Assembly (NCBI GenBank): GCA_019746155.1
Contig: JAIESJ010000139.1
Span: 1 to 25,663, forward strand
Source: Burkholderiales bacterium
GTDB lineage: Bacteria; Pseudomonadota; Gammaproteobacteria; Burkholderiales; SG8-41
DNA length: 25,663 nucleotides
Direction: 5' to 3'
Below are positions 7,708 through 16,695 of the stretch, piece by piece. The notes beneath the pieces were generated by a model, which saw nothing but the letters and a program-made list of their open reading frames with translations, did no database searches and was not told the origin of the DNA. Made by a program: the position numbers and the translations under genes. How positions within the stretch are numbered: position 1 is the first letter of the stretch; each line of letters starts with the position of its first letter.

Positions 7708-8280
7708 ATGATGTCGACCATGAAACGGCCGGAGCAGGAAGCCTGGCATCAGGAGGCCAAGGAATGCGCAGGGCAAATCGGTGAAACCATGCAACGGTTG
7801 CTGGAACGCAATCATGGCAATCTGCATCTCTCCGGCCGGCTTCAGGAGCTTAAGACTCTTCAGGAGGCGTCGGCGCAGACCCGGGACAACCAGCTCGTTC
7901 CGCTGATCTACGACGGGAAAATTGAGCAGGCCAGGACGCTCGCGCTCTGTATCCAGGAGGAGCGCTACCACAAGATGCGCGACATTGCCCGGGAACTGGG
8001 CAAGGCGGCAGTGGAGAAGACGCGCGCCGCCGTCGCGGAATCGGAACTCAAGGTTCAGCAGACGATCCTGGCCTTCGTCATCGCCGGTGTGCTGGCGATG
8101 CTGCTCGCAGTGGCCATGATCGAGAACTTGCGGCGCGCGATGCGCGAGGTCCGCGAAGATGTCGGCGTGCTCGCCTCCTCGTCCAGTGAAATTCTCGCCA
8201 CCACTACGCAGGTGGCTTCCGGGGCTGCGGAGACTGCGACTGCGGTGAACGGGATCTCGCCACCGGTAAAGGGAGGATAG
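7708..8280 (+). pseudogene. Truncated chemoreceptor: sensor part and one TM, no signalling domain
   Basis: The 190-codon frame contains a helical sensor segment (about 5-115), one membrane helix (about 118-139, TILAFVIAGVLAMLLAVAMI) and the first turns of a receptor cytoplasmic helix ending in SEILATTTQVASGAAETATAV. It then runs into unrelated residues and stops. The first membrane helix and the whole methylation/signalling hairpin are missing. The ribosome site is poor. Its final 61 bases of homology (8188-8248) are identical to the matching part of the next receptor (8957-9017). This suggests a recombination that transferred the signalling domain to the neighbouring sensor. It might still be made as a membrane protein but cannot signal by the usual route. 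Confidence 0.75.
8188..8248 (+). repeat. 61-bp exact direct repeat, copy 1
   Basis: This stretch is base-for-base identical to 8957-9017. It encodes the same receptor segment (EILATTTQVASGAAETATAV) at the junction between membrane helix and signalling domain. Copy 1 ends where the truncated receptor loses homology. Confidence 0.95.
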
Positions 8281-8284
8281 CGGT

Positions 8285-9748
8285 ATGAAATGGTCTGTCG
8301 GAACAAAGATTGGAGCCGGATACGCCCTTGCACTGGTCATCCTGGTCATCCTCGGGGCGGTCTCCTATCAAAGTACGACCCGATTGATTGAGGCCGCTCA
8401 ATTGAGATTCCACACCTATCAGATCCTTCAAAACCTCGAGAGGCTGATTTCCGTGATGACTGACGCTGAGACCGGACAACGTGGTTACGTCATCGTCGGA
8501 GAAGAGCGTTACCTGGAGCCGTACCAGACCGCGACGGCGGCTGTCGATCAAATCCTTCAACATCTCCGGGGGTTGACGGCGGATAACCCTAAGCAGCAAC
8601 GGCGGCTCGACACCCTTGAACCCTTCATTGCCGGCAAGATTGGCGAATTGAAGGAAACGATCGATTTGCGGAGAAGCAAGGGGTTTGATGCCGCGTTGCA
8701 GGTAATCCGGTCCGACAAGGGAAAGAAGGCGATGGATGACATCCGAAAGGTGATCGCCGAGATGGCAAACGAGGAGAAGGCGGTGCTGGAGGAGCGGGAT
8801 AGCGCAATGAAAGCCGGTGCCCAAAATACGATATTTGTGATCGTTTACGGGATTCCGCTCGCTTTCGCGCTATTGGGTTTGGTCGGTTTTTCGATCACTC
8901 GGACCATCACCCACCAGCTTCGGGACAGTATCGCCTTGCTGTCGTCCTCTTCCGCCGAAATTCTCGCCACCACTACGCAGGTGGCTTCCGGGGCTGCGGA
9001 GACTGCGACTGCGGTGAGCGAGACCACGGCGACGGTGGAGGAGGTGAAGCAGACGGCGCAGGTGGCGAGCCAGAAGGCAAAGCATGTGTCCGAGAGCGCG
9101 CAGAAGGTGGCGCAGGTCTCGCAGTCCGGGCGCAAGTCGGTGGAGGACGCGATTCAGGGGATGCATCGCATCCAGGAGCAGATGGCCGCCATTGCCGAGG
9201 GGATCGTGCGGCTCTCCGAGCAGAGCCAGGCGATCGGCGAGATCATCGCCACGGTGAACGATCTGGCCGAGCAGTCCAATCTGCTGGCGGTCAATGCCGC
9301 CATTGAGGCGGCGCGCGCCGGCGAGCAGGGCAAGGGCTTCGCCGTGGTGGCGCAGGAAGTGAAGAGCCTGGCCGAGCAGTCCAAGCAGGCGACCGCGCAG
9401 GTGCGCACGATTCTCGGCGACATCCAGAAGGCCACGAGCGCCGCGGTGCTGGCGACCGAGCAGGGCGGCAAGGCGGTGGAGGCCGGCGTCAAGCAATCGG
9501 CGGAGGCCGCCGAGTCCATCCGGCAGCTCGCCGACAGCGTCACCGAGGCGGCGCAGGCGGCCACGCAGATCGCGGCCTCGAGCCAGCAGCAGATGGTGGG
9601 CATGGATCAGGTGGCCCTCGCCATGGAGAACATTAAGCAGGCGAGTGTGCAGAACGTTGCCGGCACCAAGCAGGCGGAGGCGGCGGCGCACAACCTGCAC
9701 GAGCTCGGACAAAGGCTGGGTTCCCTGATCGGGAGCAAGGCCGCCTGA
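8285..9748 (+). CDS. CHASE3-type methyl-accepting receptor (WspA role)
   Basis: The 487-residue receptor has TM1 (about 12-30), a periplasmic CHASE3-like helical domain (about 35-175, with DAETGQRGYVIVGEERYLEPY near 60-80), TM2 (about 182-204) and a long cytoplasmic coiled coil. The conserved hairpin tip, EQSNLLAVNAAIEAARAGEQ then GKGFAVVAQEVKSLAEQS, is at about 329-366. No clear HAMP domain separates TM2 from the coiled coil, and no C-terminal CheR-tethering pentapeptide is seen. GGGAGG precedes the ATG. It is the only complete receptor in the operon and so the likely input to CheA here. In WspA the sensor is a different periplasmic domain, so the stimulus may differ. Confidence 0.93.
   Translation: MKWSVGTKIGAGYALALVILVILGAVSYQSTTRLIEAAQLRFHTYQILQNLERLISVMTDAETGQRGYVIVGEERYLEPYQTATAAVDQILQHLRGLTADNPKQQRRLDTLEPFIAGKIGELKETIDLRRSKGFDAALQVIRSDKGKKAMDDIRKVIAEMANEEKAVLEERDSAMKAGAQNTIFVIVYGIPLAFALLGLVGFSITRTITHQLRDSIALLSSSSAEILATTTQVASGAAETATAVSETTATVEEVKQTAQVASQKAKHVSESAQKVAQVSQSGRKSVEDAIQGMHRIQEQMAAIAEGIVRLSEQSQAIGEIIATVNDLAEQSNLLAVNAAIEAARAGEQGKGFAVVAQEVKSLAEQSKQATAQVRTILGDIQKATSAAVLATEQGGKAVEAGVKQSAEAAESIRQLADSVTEAAQAATQIAASSQQQMVGMDQVALAMENIKQASVQNVAGTKQAEAAAHNLHELGQRLGSLIGSKAA
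8957..9017 (+). repeat. 61-bp exact direct repeat, copy 2
   Basis: This copy is identical to 8188-8248 and lies inside the intact receptor at the same protein position (residues about 225-245). Flanking sequence on both sides differs from copy 1. Confidence 0.95.
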
Positions 9749-9812
9749 GCGGGCGGACTTCGGTGCGCAGGCGCGCTGCCCAGTCGCCGAACTCCGAAAG
9801 CGGAACGCGGCC

Positions 9813-12149
9813 ATGGCCAAAAAGAACGATGAGTTGCTGAAGAGGCTTCTCGCGACCTTTCGGGTCGAGGCGGACGAACATCTCAAGTCGATGTCGGCGG
9901 GGCTGCTGGCGCTGGAGAAAGAGCCAGCGGACGCGCCACGGGCGGAACTCATTGAGAAGATCTTTCGGGAGGCGCACAGCCTGAAGGGCGCCGCCAAGGC
10001 CGTGAACTTTATGGAGATCGAATCGGTCTGCCACGCGCTGGAAAACGTGTTCGCGACACTGAAGAGTAATCGGCTCGCCACTTCACCGCCGCTGCTCGAT
10101 TTGCTGCACCAGACGATCGACGCCCTCGGCCGCTTTCTCGCTCCCGGTGCCGAGGCGTCAGAGGCCCGCCCGCCGGTGATTGCGACACTGGTCCGACAAC
10201 TCAACGATGCACTGCATCGGCGGTTGCCGGAACCCGAAGAGCCCGTCCCGATGCCGCCGGCGCGAGAGATTCCATCCGCATTTCCGTCCGGGGTGCCGGC
10301 AAAGCCTGCCGCGACCGCCGGCGCACCCACGCCGCCCCGGGCTTCCAGCCTGGCGTCCGAGACAGTCAGGGTTTCGACAGCGAAGCTCGACGCGGTGATG
10401 CGGCAAGTCGAGGAACTGCTGCCGCCGCGGCTGGCATCGGCTCAGCGAGCGAGAGAATTGCGGGAAGCCGCTGGCACCCTTGCGGCCTGGAAAAAAGAGC
10501 GAGTGCGGATTGAGCCCGCGCTGCGGCGGATCGAGCGGTCGGTCGAAGGTGGCGGCAAGACGAACGGCGCCGACAAGGCAGATCAGGAGTTCCGGAAGCT
10601 GACCGAATACCTGGATGCCGAACAACTGTTCATCAAAACGGTCGAGGACCGGTTGCTGCGGCTGAGCAGGTCTGCCGAGCACGACCAGCGCACGTTCGCC
10701 GGATTGACCGACAGCCTCCTTCGCGACGTGAAGGAGATGCACATGCTGCCGTTCTCGTCTCTGCTCGAGATCTTCCCGCGGCTTGCCCGCGAGCTCGCCC
10801 GCGACCAGGGCAAGGAGGTGGAGCTGGCGATTGAAGGGGAGGAGATCGAAGTCGACCGGCGGATTCTGGAGGAGATGAAGGGCCCGTTGATTCACCTGCT
10901 CCGCAATGGCATCGATCACGGCATCGAGCTGCCGGCCGTGCGCGCGGACAAGGGCAAGCCGCCGCACGGAACAATCACTTTCGCGATCTCGCAAAAGGAC
11001 AGCGGCAAGGTCGAGATCCTCGTCGCCGATGACGGCGCCGGCATCGACGCGGCGAAGGTGAGAGCCGCGGCCCGCAAGCTCGACATCGTTTCGGCCGAAG
11101 AGGCGGAGAAGCTTGATGAACGTGAGGCGCTGGCGCTCGTTTTTCATTCCGGCGTTTCTACCAGCCCCATCATTACGGATGTCTCCGGCCGGGGATTGGG
11201 GCTTGCCATCGTTCGGGAAAAGGTCGAGCGACTGGGTGGCACCATTGCGCTCGAGACGCATCCCGGAACAGGAACGAGCTTCCGGATCGTCCTGCCGCTG
11301 AAGCTCGCCACCTTCCGGGGCATCCTCGTGCGCGCCGGCGACCAGCTTTTCGTGATTCCTGCGGTCAGCGTCGAGCGGGTGGTGCAAGTGGCCCAGGAGG
11401 ACGTCCGTACGGTGGAAAACCGGGAAACGATCCCGCTCGGCGGCCAGGCGGTTTCACTGGCTTGGCTCAGCGATGTACTGGAGATGCCACGCAAGGGCGC
11501 GGCTGGCGAGTCGGTGGACGACGCGCCAGCGGTCATTCTCGGCCCGGGCCCGAGGCGCGTCGCGTTCCGGGTGGATGAAATCCTCGGTGAACAGGAGGTG
11601 CTGGTCAAGCCGCTCGGACCTCAGCTCGCGCGCGTGCGCAACGTCGCCGGCGCAGCCGTGCTGGGGACGGGACAGGTGGTGCCGGTGTTGAACGTGCCCG
11701 ACTTGCTGAAATCGGCCGTCAAGCAGGCCACCGCTCCGCCCGCACCCGCGGCCGAGATCCCCGCGGCAGCGGGAGAGCAATCCAAAAGGCAGTCCATTCT
11801 GGTCGTGGAGGATTCGATCACGTCGCGGGCGCTGCTCAAGAACATCCTGGAGTCGGCGGGTTACCAGGTCGCCACCGCGGTGGATGGAGTTGACGCCTAC
11901 ACCACGCTCAAGACCGCCGACTTCGACCTGATCGTCTCGGACGTGGAAATGCCGCGCATGGACGGCTTCGACCTCACCGCCAGGATACGCGCCGACAAGC
12001 AGCTCGCGGAGTTGCCGATCGTGCTGGTGACGGCGCTGGAGTCGCGCGAGCACCGCGAGCGCGGGATCGAGGTCGGCGCTAGCGCCTATATCGTGAAAAG
12101 CAGCTTCGACCAGAGCAACTTGCTGGAGGTCATCCGACGGCTGATCTGA
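9813..12149 (+). CDS. cheA: CheA-type histidine kinase fused to a receiver domain (WspE-like)
   Basis: The 778-residue hybrid kinase starts with an Hpt domain (about 1-110) whose phosphorylated histidine is H55 in REAHSLKGAAKA. A proline/alanine-rich linker (about 138-180) and a helical region follow. The ATP-binding domain has the N-box HLLRNGIDHG (361-370), DDGAG (406-410), VFHSGVSTSP (443-452) and GRGLGLAIV (459-467). A CheW-like regulatory domain spans about 500-635 and a C-terminal receiver about 660-778, with phosphoacceptor D710, T740 and K762. WspE has the same Hpt-kinase-CheW-REC plan and length. It should autophosphorylate under receptor control and pass phosphate to its own REC, to CheB and to the REC-EAL protein. 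Confidence 0.95.
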   Translation: MAKKNDELLKRLLATFRVEADEHLKSMSAGLLALEKEPADAPRAELIEKIFREAHSLKGAAKAVNFMEIESVCHALENVFATLKSNRLATSPPLLDLLHQTIDALGRFLAPGAEASEARPPVIATLVRQLNDALHRRLPEPEEPVPMPPAREIPSAFPSGVPAKPAATAGAPTPPRASSLASETVRVSTAKLDAVMRQVEELLPPRLASAQRARELREAAGTLAAWKKERVRIEPALRRIERSVEGGGKTNGADKADQEFRKLTEYLDAEQLFIKTVEDRLLRLSRSAEHDQRTFAGLTDSLLRDVKEMHMLPFSSLLEIFPRLARELARDQGKEVELAIEGEEIEVDRRILEEMKGPLIHLLRNGIDHGIELPAVRADKGKPPHGTITFAISQKDSGKVEILVADDGAGIDAAKVRAAARKLDIVSAEEAEKLDEREALALVFHSGVSTSPIITDVSGRGLGLAIVREKVERLGGTIALETHPGTGTSFRIVLPLKLATFRGILVRAGDQLFVIPAVSVERVVQVAQEDVRTVENRETIPLGGQAVSLAWLSDVLEMPRKGAAGESVDDAPAVILGPGPRRVAFRVDEILGEQEVLVKPLGPQLARVRNVAGAAVLGTGQVVPVLNVPDLLKSAVKQATAPPAPAAEIPAAAGEQSKRQSILVVEDSITSRALLKNILESAGYQVATAVDGVDAYTTLKTADFDLIVSDVEMPRMDGFDLTARIRADKQLAELPIVLVTALESREHRERGIEVGASAYIVKSSFDQSNLLEVIRRLI

Positions 12150-12253
12150 GCGATGCGCGATGCGCAACCGCGCGTGGGATTTGGCGAAACGGGCAACTAT
12201 CGGCAGGGGGGCGGCAGATTGATATTCCGGAAATCCAGAGCGAGGCAATTTCC

Positions 12254-13321
12254 TTGATCAAAGTCCTGGTAGTGGAAGATTCACCCGTGGTGCGCGAATT
12301 TCTCGTTCATGTGCTCGGTTCGGATCCCGACATCCGGGTCGTCGGCACGGCACGCGACGGCGAGGAGGCGCTGGAAACCGTGCGGCACCAGCGGCCCGAC
12401 GTGATCACGATGGATATCCACATGCCGAGGCTAGACGGTCTGGAAGCGACGCGCCGCATCATGGAAACGCATCCAACGCCCATCGTCATCGTGAGCGGGA
12501 GTGACGACCCTCGGGAAGTAGCGACGACGTTTGACGCGATGGAGGCGGGTGCGCTGGCCGTGCTGCGGCGGCCGGCGGGCATCGGTCATCCGGAGCATGA
12601 GGCGACAGCGAGGGAACTGGTGCAGGCGGTGAAGCTGATGTCGGAGGTGAAGGTGGTGCGGCGCTGGCCTCGGGTATGGCGCCAGGCGCATGCCTCGCGC
12701 CCGTCGAAGATGGGTTTGGCACCTGAAGCGGCGCAAGTCAGGGTCGTCGCCATCGGCGCCTCGACCGGCGGGCCACCCGTGCTTCAAGCTATCCTGGCTG
12801 CGCTGCCGAAGGACTTTCCGGCACCGATATTGATCGTTCAGCACATGGCGGCCGGCTTCGTCCGAGGATTCGTCGAGTGGCTGGCGCAGTCATGCGGTCT
12901 GCCCGTTCATGTCGCCACGCACGGCGAACTCATGCTTCCCGGTCACGCCTACGTCGCGCCTGATGAATTTCAGATGAAGGTAGAGCACGGCGGGAGAATC
13001 ACCCTGACCCGGGACGCGCCCGAGAACGGTTTGCGTCCCTCGGTTTCTTGTCTCTTTCGTTCGGTTGCCGAAGTGTACGGATGCGACGCCGTCGCGGGCC
13101 TGCTGACCGGGATGGGACGCGACGGCGCCGAGGAACTAAGGCTGTTGAAAGAAAAAGGCGCGGTTACCTTTGCCCAGGACAAGGCCAGCTCTGTCGTGCA
13201 CGGGATGCCGGGCGAGGCAATCCGGCTCGACGCGGCGATGCTCGTCCTGCCGCCGGACAAAATTGCCGCGGTGCTGACGAACCTGGCGAACAACCGGGGG
13301 AAGAAGGAGCGCGATCCATGA
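12254..13321 (+). CDS. cheB: CheB receptor methylesterase (WspF-like)
   Basis: The 355-residue protein joins a receiver domain (about 1-120; acidic pair E8/D9, phosphoacceptor D54 in ITMDIHMP) to a methylesterase domain (about 160-350). Catalytic residues are visible: S170 in GASTGG, H197 in VQHM and D290 in GMGRDG. It removes methyl groups added by CheR and so resets the receptor. The chosen start is TTG at 12254 with GAGG eight bases upstream; no in-frame ATG fits. In Pseudomonas, loss of WspF locks Wsp on. The stop overlaps the next gene as ATGA. Confidence 0.94.
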   Translation: MIKVLVVEDSPVVREFLVHVLGSDPDIRVVGTARDGEEALETVRHQRPDVITMDIHMPRLDGLEATRRIMETHPTPIVIVSGSDDPREVATTFDAMEAGALAVLRRPAGIGHPEHEATARELVQAVKLMSEVKVVRRWPRVWRQAHASRPSKMGLAPEAAQVRVVAIGASTGGPPVLQAILAALPKDFPAPILIVQHMAAGFVRGFVEWLAQSCGLPVHVATHGELMLPGHAYVAPDEFQMKVEHGGRITLTRDAPENGLRPSVSCLFRSVAEVYGCDAVAGLLTGMGRDGAEELRLLKEKGAVTFAQDKASSVVHGMPGEAIRLDAAMLVLPPDKIAAVLTNLANNRGKKERDP

Positions 13322-16272
13322 GAGCCACAAAGAACCGGAACCACGGCGTGGAAATCCTCCTCGCCGAGGACAGCTCGACCCAGGCGGAGAAGCTGCAGCA
13401 CTTGCTCGAGGAGCGCGGCTATACGGTCGTGACCGCGCGCGACGGACAGGAGGCGCTAGCCGCGGCGCGGCGCCGCAAGCCGACGCTGATCATCAGCGAT
13501 ATCCTGATGCCCGAGCTGGACGGCTACGGCCTGTGCAAGGCGATCAAGGCCGACGAGAAGCTGAACGACATTCCGGTGATCCTGATGACGACGCTTTCCG
13601 ACTCCAGGGATGTGATCCGGGGGCTCGAGTGCGGCGCGGACAACTTCATCCGCAAGCCGTACGACGAGCGCTACCTGCTGTCGCGCGTCGGCTACCTGTT
13701 GATGAATCTCGAGCTGCGCAAGAACCAGAAGGTGCAGATGGGGGTGGAGATCAACCTGGGCGGGCACCGGCACTTCATCACCGCCGAGCGGCAGCAGATA
13801 CTGGACCTATTGATTTCGACGTACGAACAGGCTGTCGATCTCAATAACGATCTCATGCTTCGGGAAAAAGAGTTGGCCGCTTCGAACCAGGTGCTCCAGG
13901 GACTGTACCGCATCGCGGAAGGCCTCAACCGGGCGGTCAGCGAACGCGCGGTGGCGGAAGCGGCATTGGAGCGGGCGCTGGAGTTGCTCGGAATCCAGGC
14001 CGGCTGGATTTCCCTGCGAGAGGGCGAATCCGGCTTCCGGCTCGCCGCCGCACGCGGCCTGCCGTCGGCGCTGAGCGAGCCGGACGCATTCGACGGCAGT
14101 TGCACGTGCCGGCGCAAGTTGCTGAGCGGCGAACTTGACAGCGCCATCAACGTTCCGGAGTGCGAGCCCCTCGGGAAAGCCCGGGGGGACACCCAGGGAT
14201 TGCGCCTGCACGCCAGCGTACCGCTATGGCTTGGCGGTGGCCACAACACGCTGGGCGTGCTGAACCTGGCCGGACCGGGGGACAGGTTGTTCGACGACAA
14301 GGAACTGGAGGTGCTGTACAGCGTCGGCAACCAAGTGGCCGTCGCGCTGGAGCGGGCCAGGCTGCACGAGCACCTGGAAAAGCTGGTCGAGCAGCGTACC
14401 GCCGCGCTCACCGCCGAGGTCGCCGAGCGCAAGGGAGCGGAAGCCAACGTCATGCGCCTCAACCGCGTGTATGCAGTGTTAAGCGGCATCAACACCGCCA
14501 TTGTCCGCATTCGGGATCGGCAGGAACTCTTCGATGAGGCGTGTCGCATTGCGGTGAACGACGGCAAGTTCACGTTGGCCTGGATCGGGTTGCTCAATGC
14601 GGACACCCAAACAGTCACGCCGGTGGCGAAGGCGGGCCGCGACGACGGATATCTGGCGCAGATTAATCTGACCGCTAGAGAGGATGTCCCGGGAAATTGC
14701 CCGCTGACTGCGCGCGCGCTGACTCACGCAGAGCCCGTGATCTGCAACGACGTCGCAACGGATGATCGCCTGAAGGCATCGCGTGCCGAAGCGTTGAAGC
14801 GCGGCTATCATTCCGTCGCCCTGTTTCCTCTGGTCCTGGAAGGCCGGCCTATTGGTGTGTTCGTGCTCTATGCGCCGGAGGCGGGTATTTTCGATGAGGA
14901 GGAGGTGAGGCTGCTGGTCAAGATGGCGGGCGATATCTCCTTTGCTTTGGACCATCTGGAGAAAGAGAATAAGCTCAACTATCTTGCGTATTTTGATCCC
15001 ATTACCGGTCTGTCCAACCGCGCGCTGTTTTTGGACCGTGTCGATCAGCGGATCCGCGCCGCGCGCCACGACCGGGAGGCATTTTCCGTGATCATGCTCG
15101 ACCTCGAGCGGTTCAGCGTCATCAATGACACCCTGGGCCGGCAGACCGGGGACGAATTGCTGCGGCAAGTGGCGCAACGCCTGAAAGAGACACTCGACGA
15201 AGCGGACATCCTGGCGCATGTCGCGGGCAACTGTTTCGGGATTGCCGCCGGGCATGGAGTCGAGGGTAAAGACATCGCCCACGCCCTCGAGCGCATCTTG
15301 TCCGCAATCGGGAATTCGCCGTATCTCGTGAGCGGCAAAGAATTGCGGCTCGCGGCGAGGGCGGGTGTGTCGAGCTTCCCTGGCGACGGCGACGACGTCG
15401 AAAGCCTGTGCCGCAACGCCGAGGCGGCACTGAAGAAGGCGAAGCTTTCTAGAGACGAGTACCGATTTTATACTTCCGAACTCAACGCCCGCGTTGCCGA
15501 GAAGCTGACGCTCGAAAATAAGTTGCGCATAGCGCTGGAGCGGGAGCAGTTGGTGCTCCATTACCAGCCGAAAATCGACCTCAAGAGCGGGCGGATCAAG
15601 GGGCTGGAGGCGCTGCTGCGCTGGAGCGACCCCGATTCCGGTCTTGTCCCGCCGCTCAAGTTCATCCCCTTGCTGGAGGAGACCGGGATGATCTTTGCGG
15701 CGGGCCGCTGGGCCCTGGAGAAAGCAATGTCGGATTTCCGGGCGTGGCAGGCGAAAGGCCTAGCGGTTCCCCGGATTGCCGTCAATGTCTCGCCGATTCA
15801 GCTGCGACAGAAAGATTTCGTCGGCGCGGTAGAGCGTGTGCTAAGCGGCGCCGGAAACGCGGCCAGCCAGCTGGAACTCGAGATTACCGAGAGCGTGATC
15901 ATGCAGGACATCGAGGCGAACATCCAGAAGCTCCGCGCCATCCGGGAGATGGGCGTGGAGGTGGCGATTGACGACTTCGGCACCGGTTACTCCTCGCTCA
16001 GCTATATCGCCAAATTACCCGTCAATGCACTGAAGATAGACCGGGCATTCATAACAAACATGACGAGCAATCCCGATGATCTAAGCATCGTTTCCACGAT
16101 CATCTCGCTGGCGCATTCGCTGGATTTGCGGGTCGTTGCGGAAGGCGTGGAAACCCAGGAGCAGGCGAATCTTCTGAGGTTGTTCAAATGCGACGAGATG
16201 CAGGGGTACCTGTTCAGTCCGGCGGTTGCCGCGGAGCAGATCGAGCGGTTCTTGATTTCAGTTGTCAAATGA
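13318..16272 (+). CDS. REC-GAF-GAF-GGDEF(degenerate)-EAL c-di-GMP phosphodiesterase, output of the Wsp-like system
   Basis: The 984-residue protein begins at the ATG at 13318 (AAGGAG upstream, ATGA overlap with cheB); an open frame further upstream lies inside cheB. It has a receiver domain (about 10-125, phosphoacceptor D61 in ISDILMP), two GAF-like domains (about 195-345 and 395-550), a GGDEF-fold domain (about 560-715) and an EAL domain (about 725-980). The GGDEF signature is replaced by AGNCF (636-640) and there is no RxxD inhibitory site, so cyclase activity is not expected. The EAL part keeps EALLRW (764-769), NVSPIQLRQ, ITES, DDFGTGYSS (from 885), KIDRAF and AEGVET, consistent with an active phosphodiesterase. 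By position it replaces WspR. Confidence 0.94.
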   Translation: MRATKNRNHGVEILLAEDSSTQAEKLQHLLEERGYTVVTARDGQEALAAARRRKPTLIISDILMPELDGYGLCKAIKADEKLNDIPVILMTTLSDSRDVIRGLECGADNFIRKPYDERYLLSRVGYLLMNLELRKNQKVQMGVEINLGGHRHFITAERQQILDLLISTYEQAVDLNNDLMLREKELAASNQVLQGLYRIAEGLNRAVSERAVAEAALERALELLGIQAGWISLREGESGFRLAAARGLPSALSEPDAFDGSCTCRRKLLSGELDSAINVPECEPLGKARGDTQGLRLHASVPLWLGGGHNTLGVLNLAGPGDRLFDDKELEVLYSVGNQVAVALERARLHEHLEKLVEQRTAALTAEVAERKGAEANVMRLNRVYAVLSGINTAIVRIRDRQELFDEACRIAVNDGKFTLAWIGLLNADTQTVTPVAKAGRDDGYLAQINLTAREDVPGNCPLTARALTHAEPVICNDVATDDRLKASRAEALKRGYHSVALFPLVLEGRPIGVFVLYAPEAGIFDEEEVRLLVKMAGDISFALDHLEKENKLNYLAYFDPITGLSNRALFLDRVDQRIRAARHDREAFSVIMLDLERFSVINDTLGRQTGDELLRQVAQRLKETLDEADILAHVAGNCFGIAAGHGVEGKDIAHALERILSAIGNSPYLVSGKELRLAARAGVSSFPGDGDDVESLCRNAEAALKKAKLSRDEYRFYTSELNARVAEKLTLENKLRIALEREQLVLHYQPKIDLKSGRIKGLEALLRWSDPDSGLVPPLKFIPLLEETGMIFAAGRWALEKAMSDFRAWQAKGLAVPRIAVNVSPIQLRQKDFVGAVERVLSGAGNAASQLELEITESVIMQDIEANIQKLRAIREMGVEVAIDDFGTGYSSLSYIAKLPVNALKIDRAFITNMTSNPDDLSIVSTIISLAHSLDLRVVAEGVETQEQANLLRLFKCDEMQGYLFSPAVAAEQIERFLISVVK

Positions 16273-16514
16273 GCGCCGAGCGAAAATCTCTGCTCGATTC
16301 CGCCACCGGTTGGTTCGCCCTTGGCGAAGGCCTGCGGGCGATAGCTGCGCCGCCCACAGTCGATGAGACAGGGGAAGGCCAGCAGGATCAGATCACGGAC
16401 CCGGATTTCCACCGCTGGCTCGTCAATGATCCGATGGTCACGATGAATCCGACGAGCCGGTACGGCGACGATGCCGCTTTCTCACCGGCGCCGAGCTCGA
16501 GAACCCCGAGCTAA
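16269..16514 (+). CDS. Small hypothetical protein coupled to the EAL gene
   Basis: An 81-codon frame starts inside the stop of the EAL gene (ATGA), as do several real junctions in this operon. The peptide is polar, with no membrane segment and no recognised family. No separate ribosome site is visible, but coupled reinitiation would not need one. It may be a true last cistron or a chance frame. Confidence 0.35.
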   Translation: MSAERKSLLDSATGWFALGEGLRAIAAPPTVDETGEGQQDQITDPDFHRWLVNDPMVTMNPTSRYGDDAAFSPAPSSRTPS

Positions 16515-16592
16515 CCCGCAGGTTTCATGAATGCCGAGCCGAGTTCGTTTGCCACCATGCCGTGCATGCCCGAGCCGGTGCGCGGGTAAATC

Positions 16593-16611
16593 CACGTAAG
16601 TTTCACGTAAG
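16593..16611 (+). promoter_or_regulatory. Tandem CACGTAAG repeats with 11-bp period, candidate response-regulator site
   Basis: CACGTAAG occurs at 16593-16600 and again at 16604-16611, one helical turn apart. A weak -10-like TAGGCT begins at 16622, about 10 bp after the second copy. This matches the arrangement in which an OmpR/PhoB-family regulator replaces the -35 contact. The site lies about 85 bp upstream of the 40-residue microprotein. Confidence 0.4.
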
Positions 16612-16695
16612 CTGCGGGGACTAGGCTTACTCCGGTCTGCGTTGTGCGGCATGCGGCCGCGGAATGTGCGAATTCCTCTTCTGGAGGGCATCACG

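Noticed and set aside
8870..10330. 486-codon minus-strand frame
   Set aside because: Antisense of the receptor and cheA, with Leu/Arg/His-rich low-complexity text; both sense genes have clear motifs.
13048..13317. Upstream extension of the REC-EAL protein
   Set aside because: This part lies inside cheB in another frame; the ATG at 13318 has a ribosome site and an ATGA overlap.
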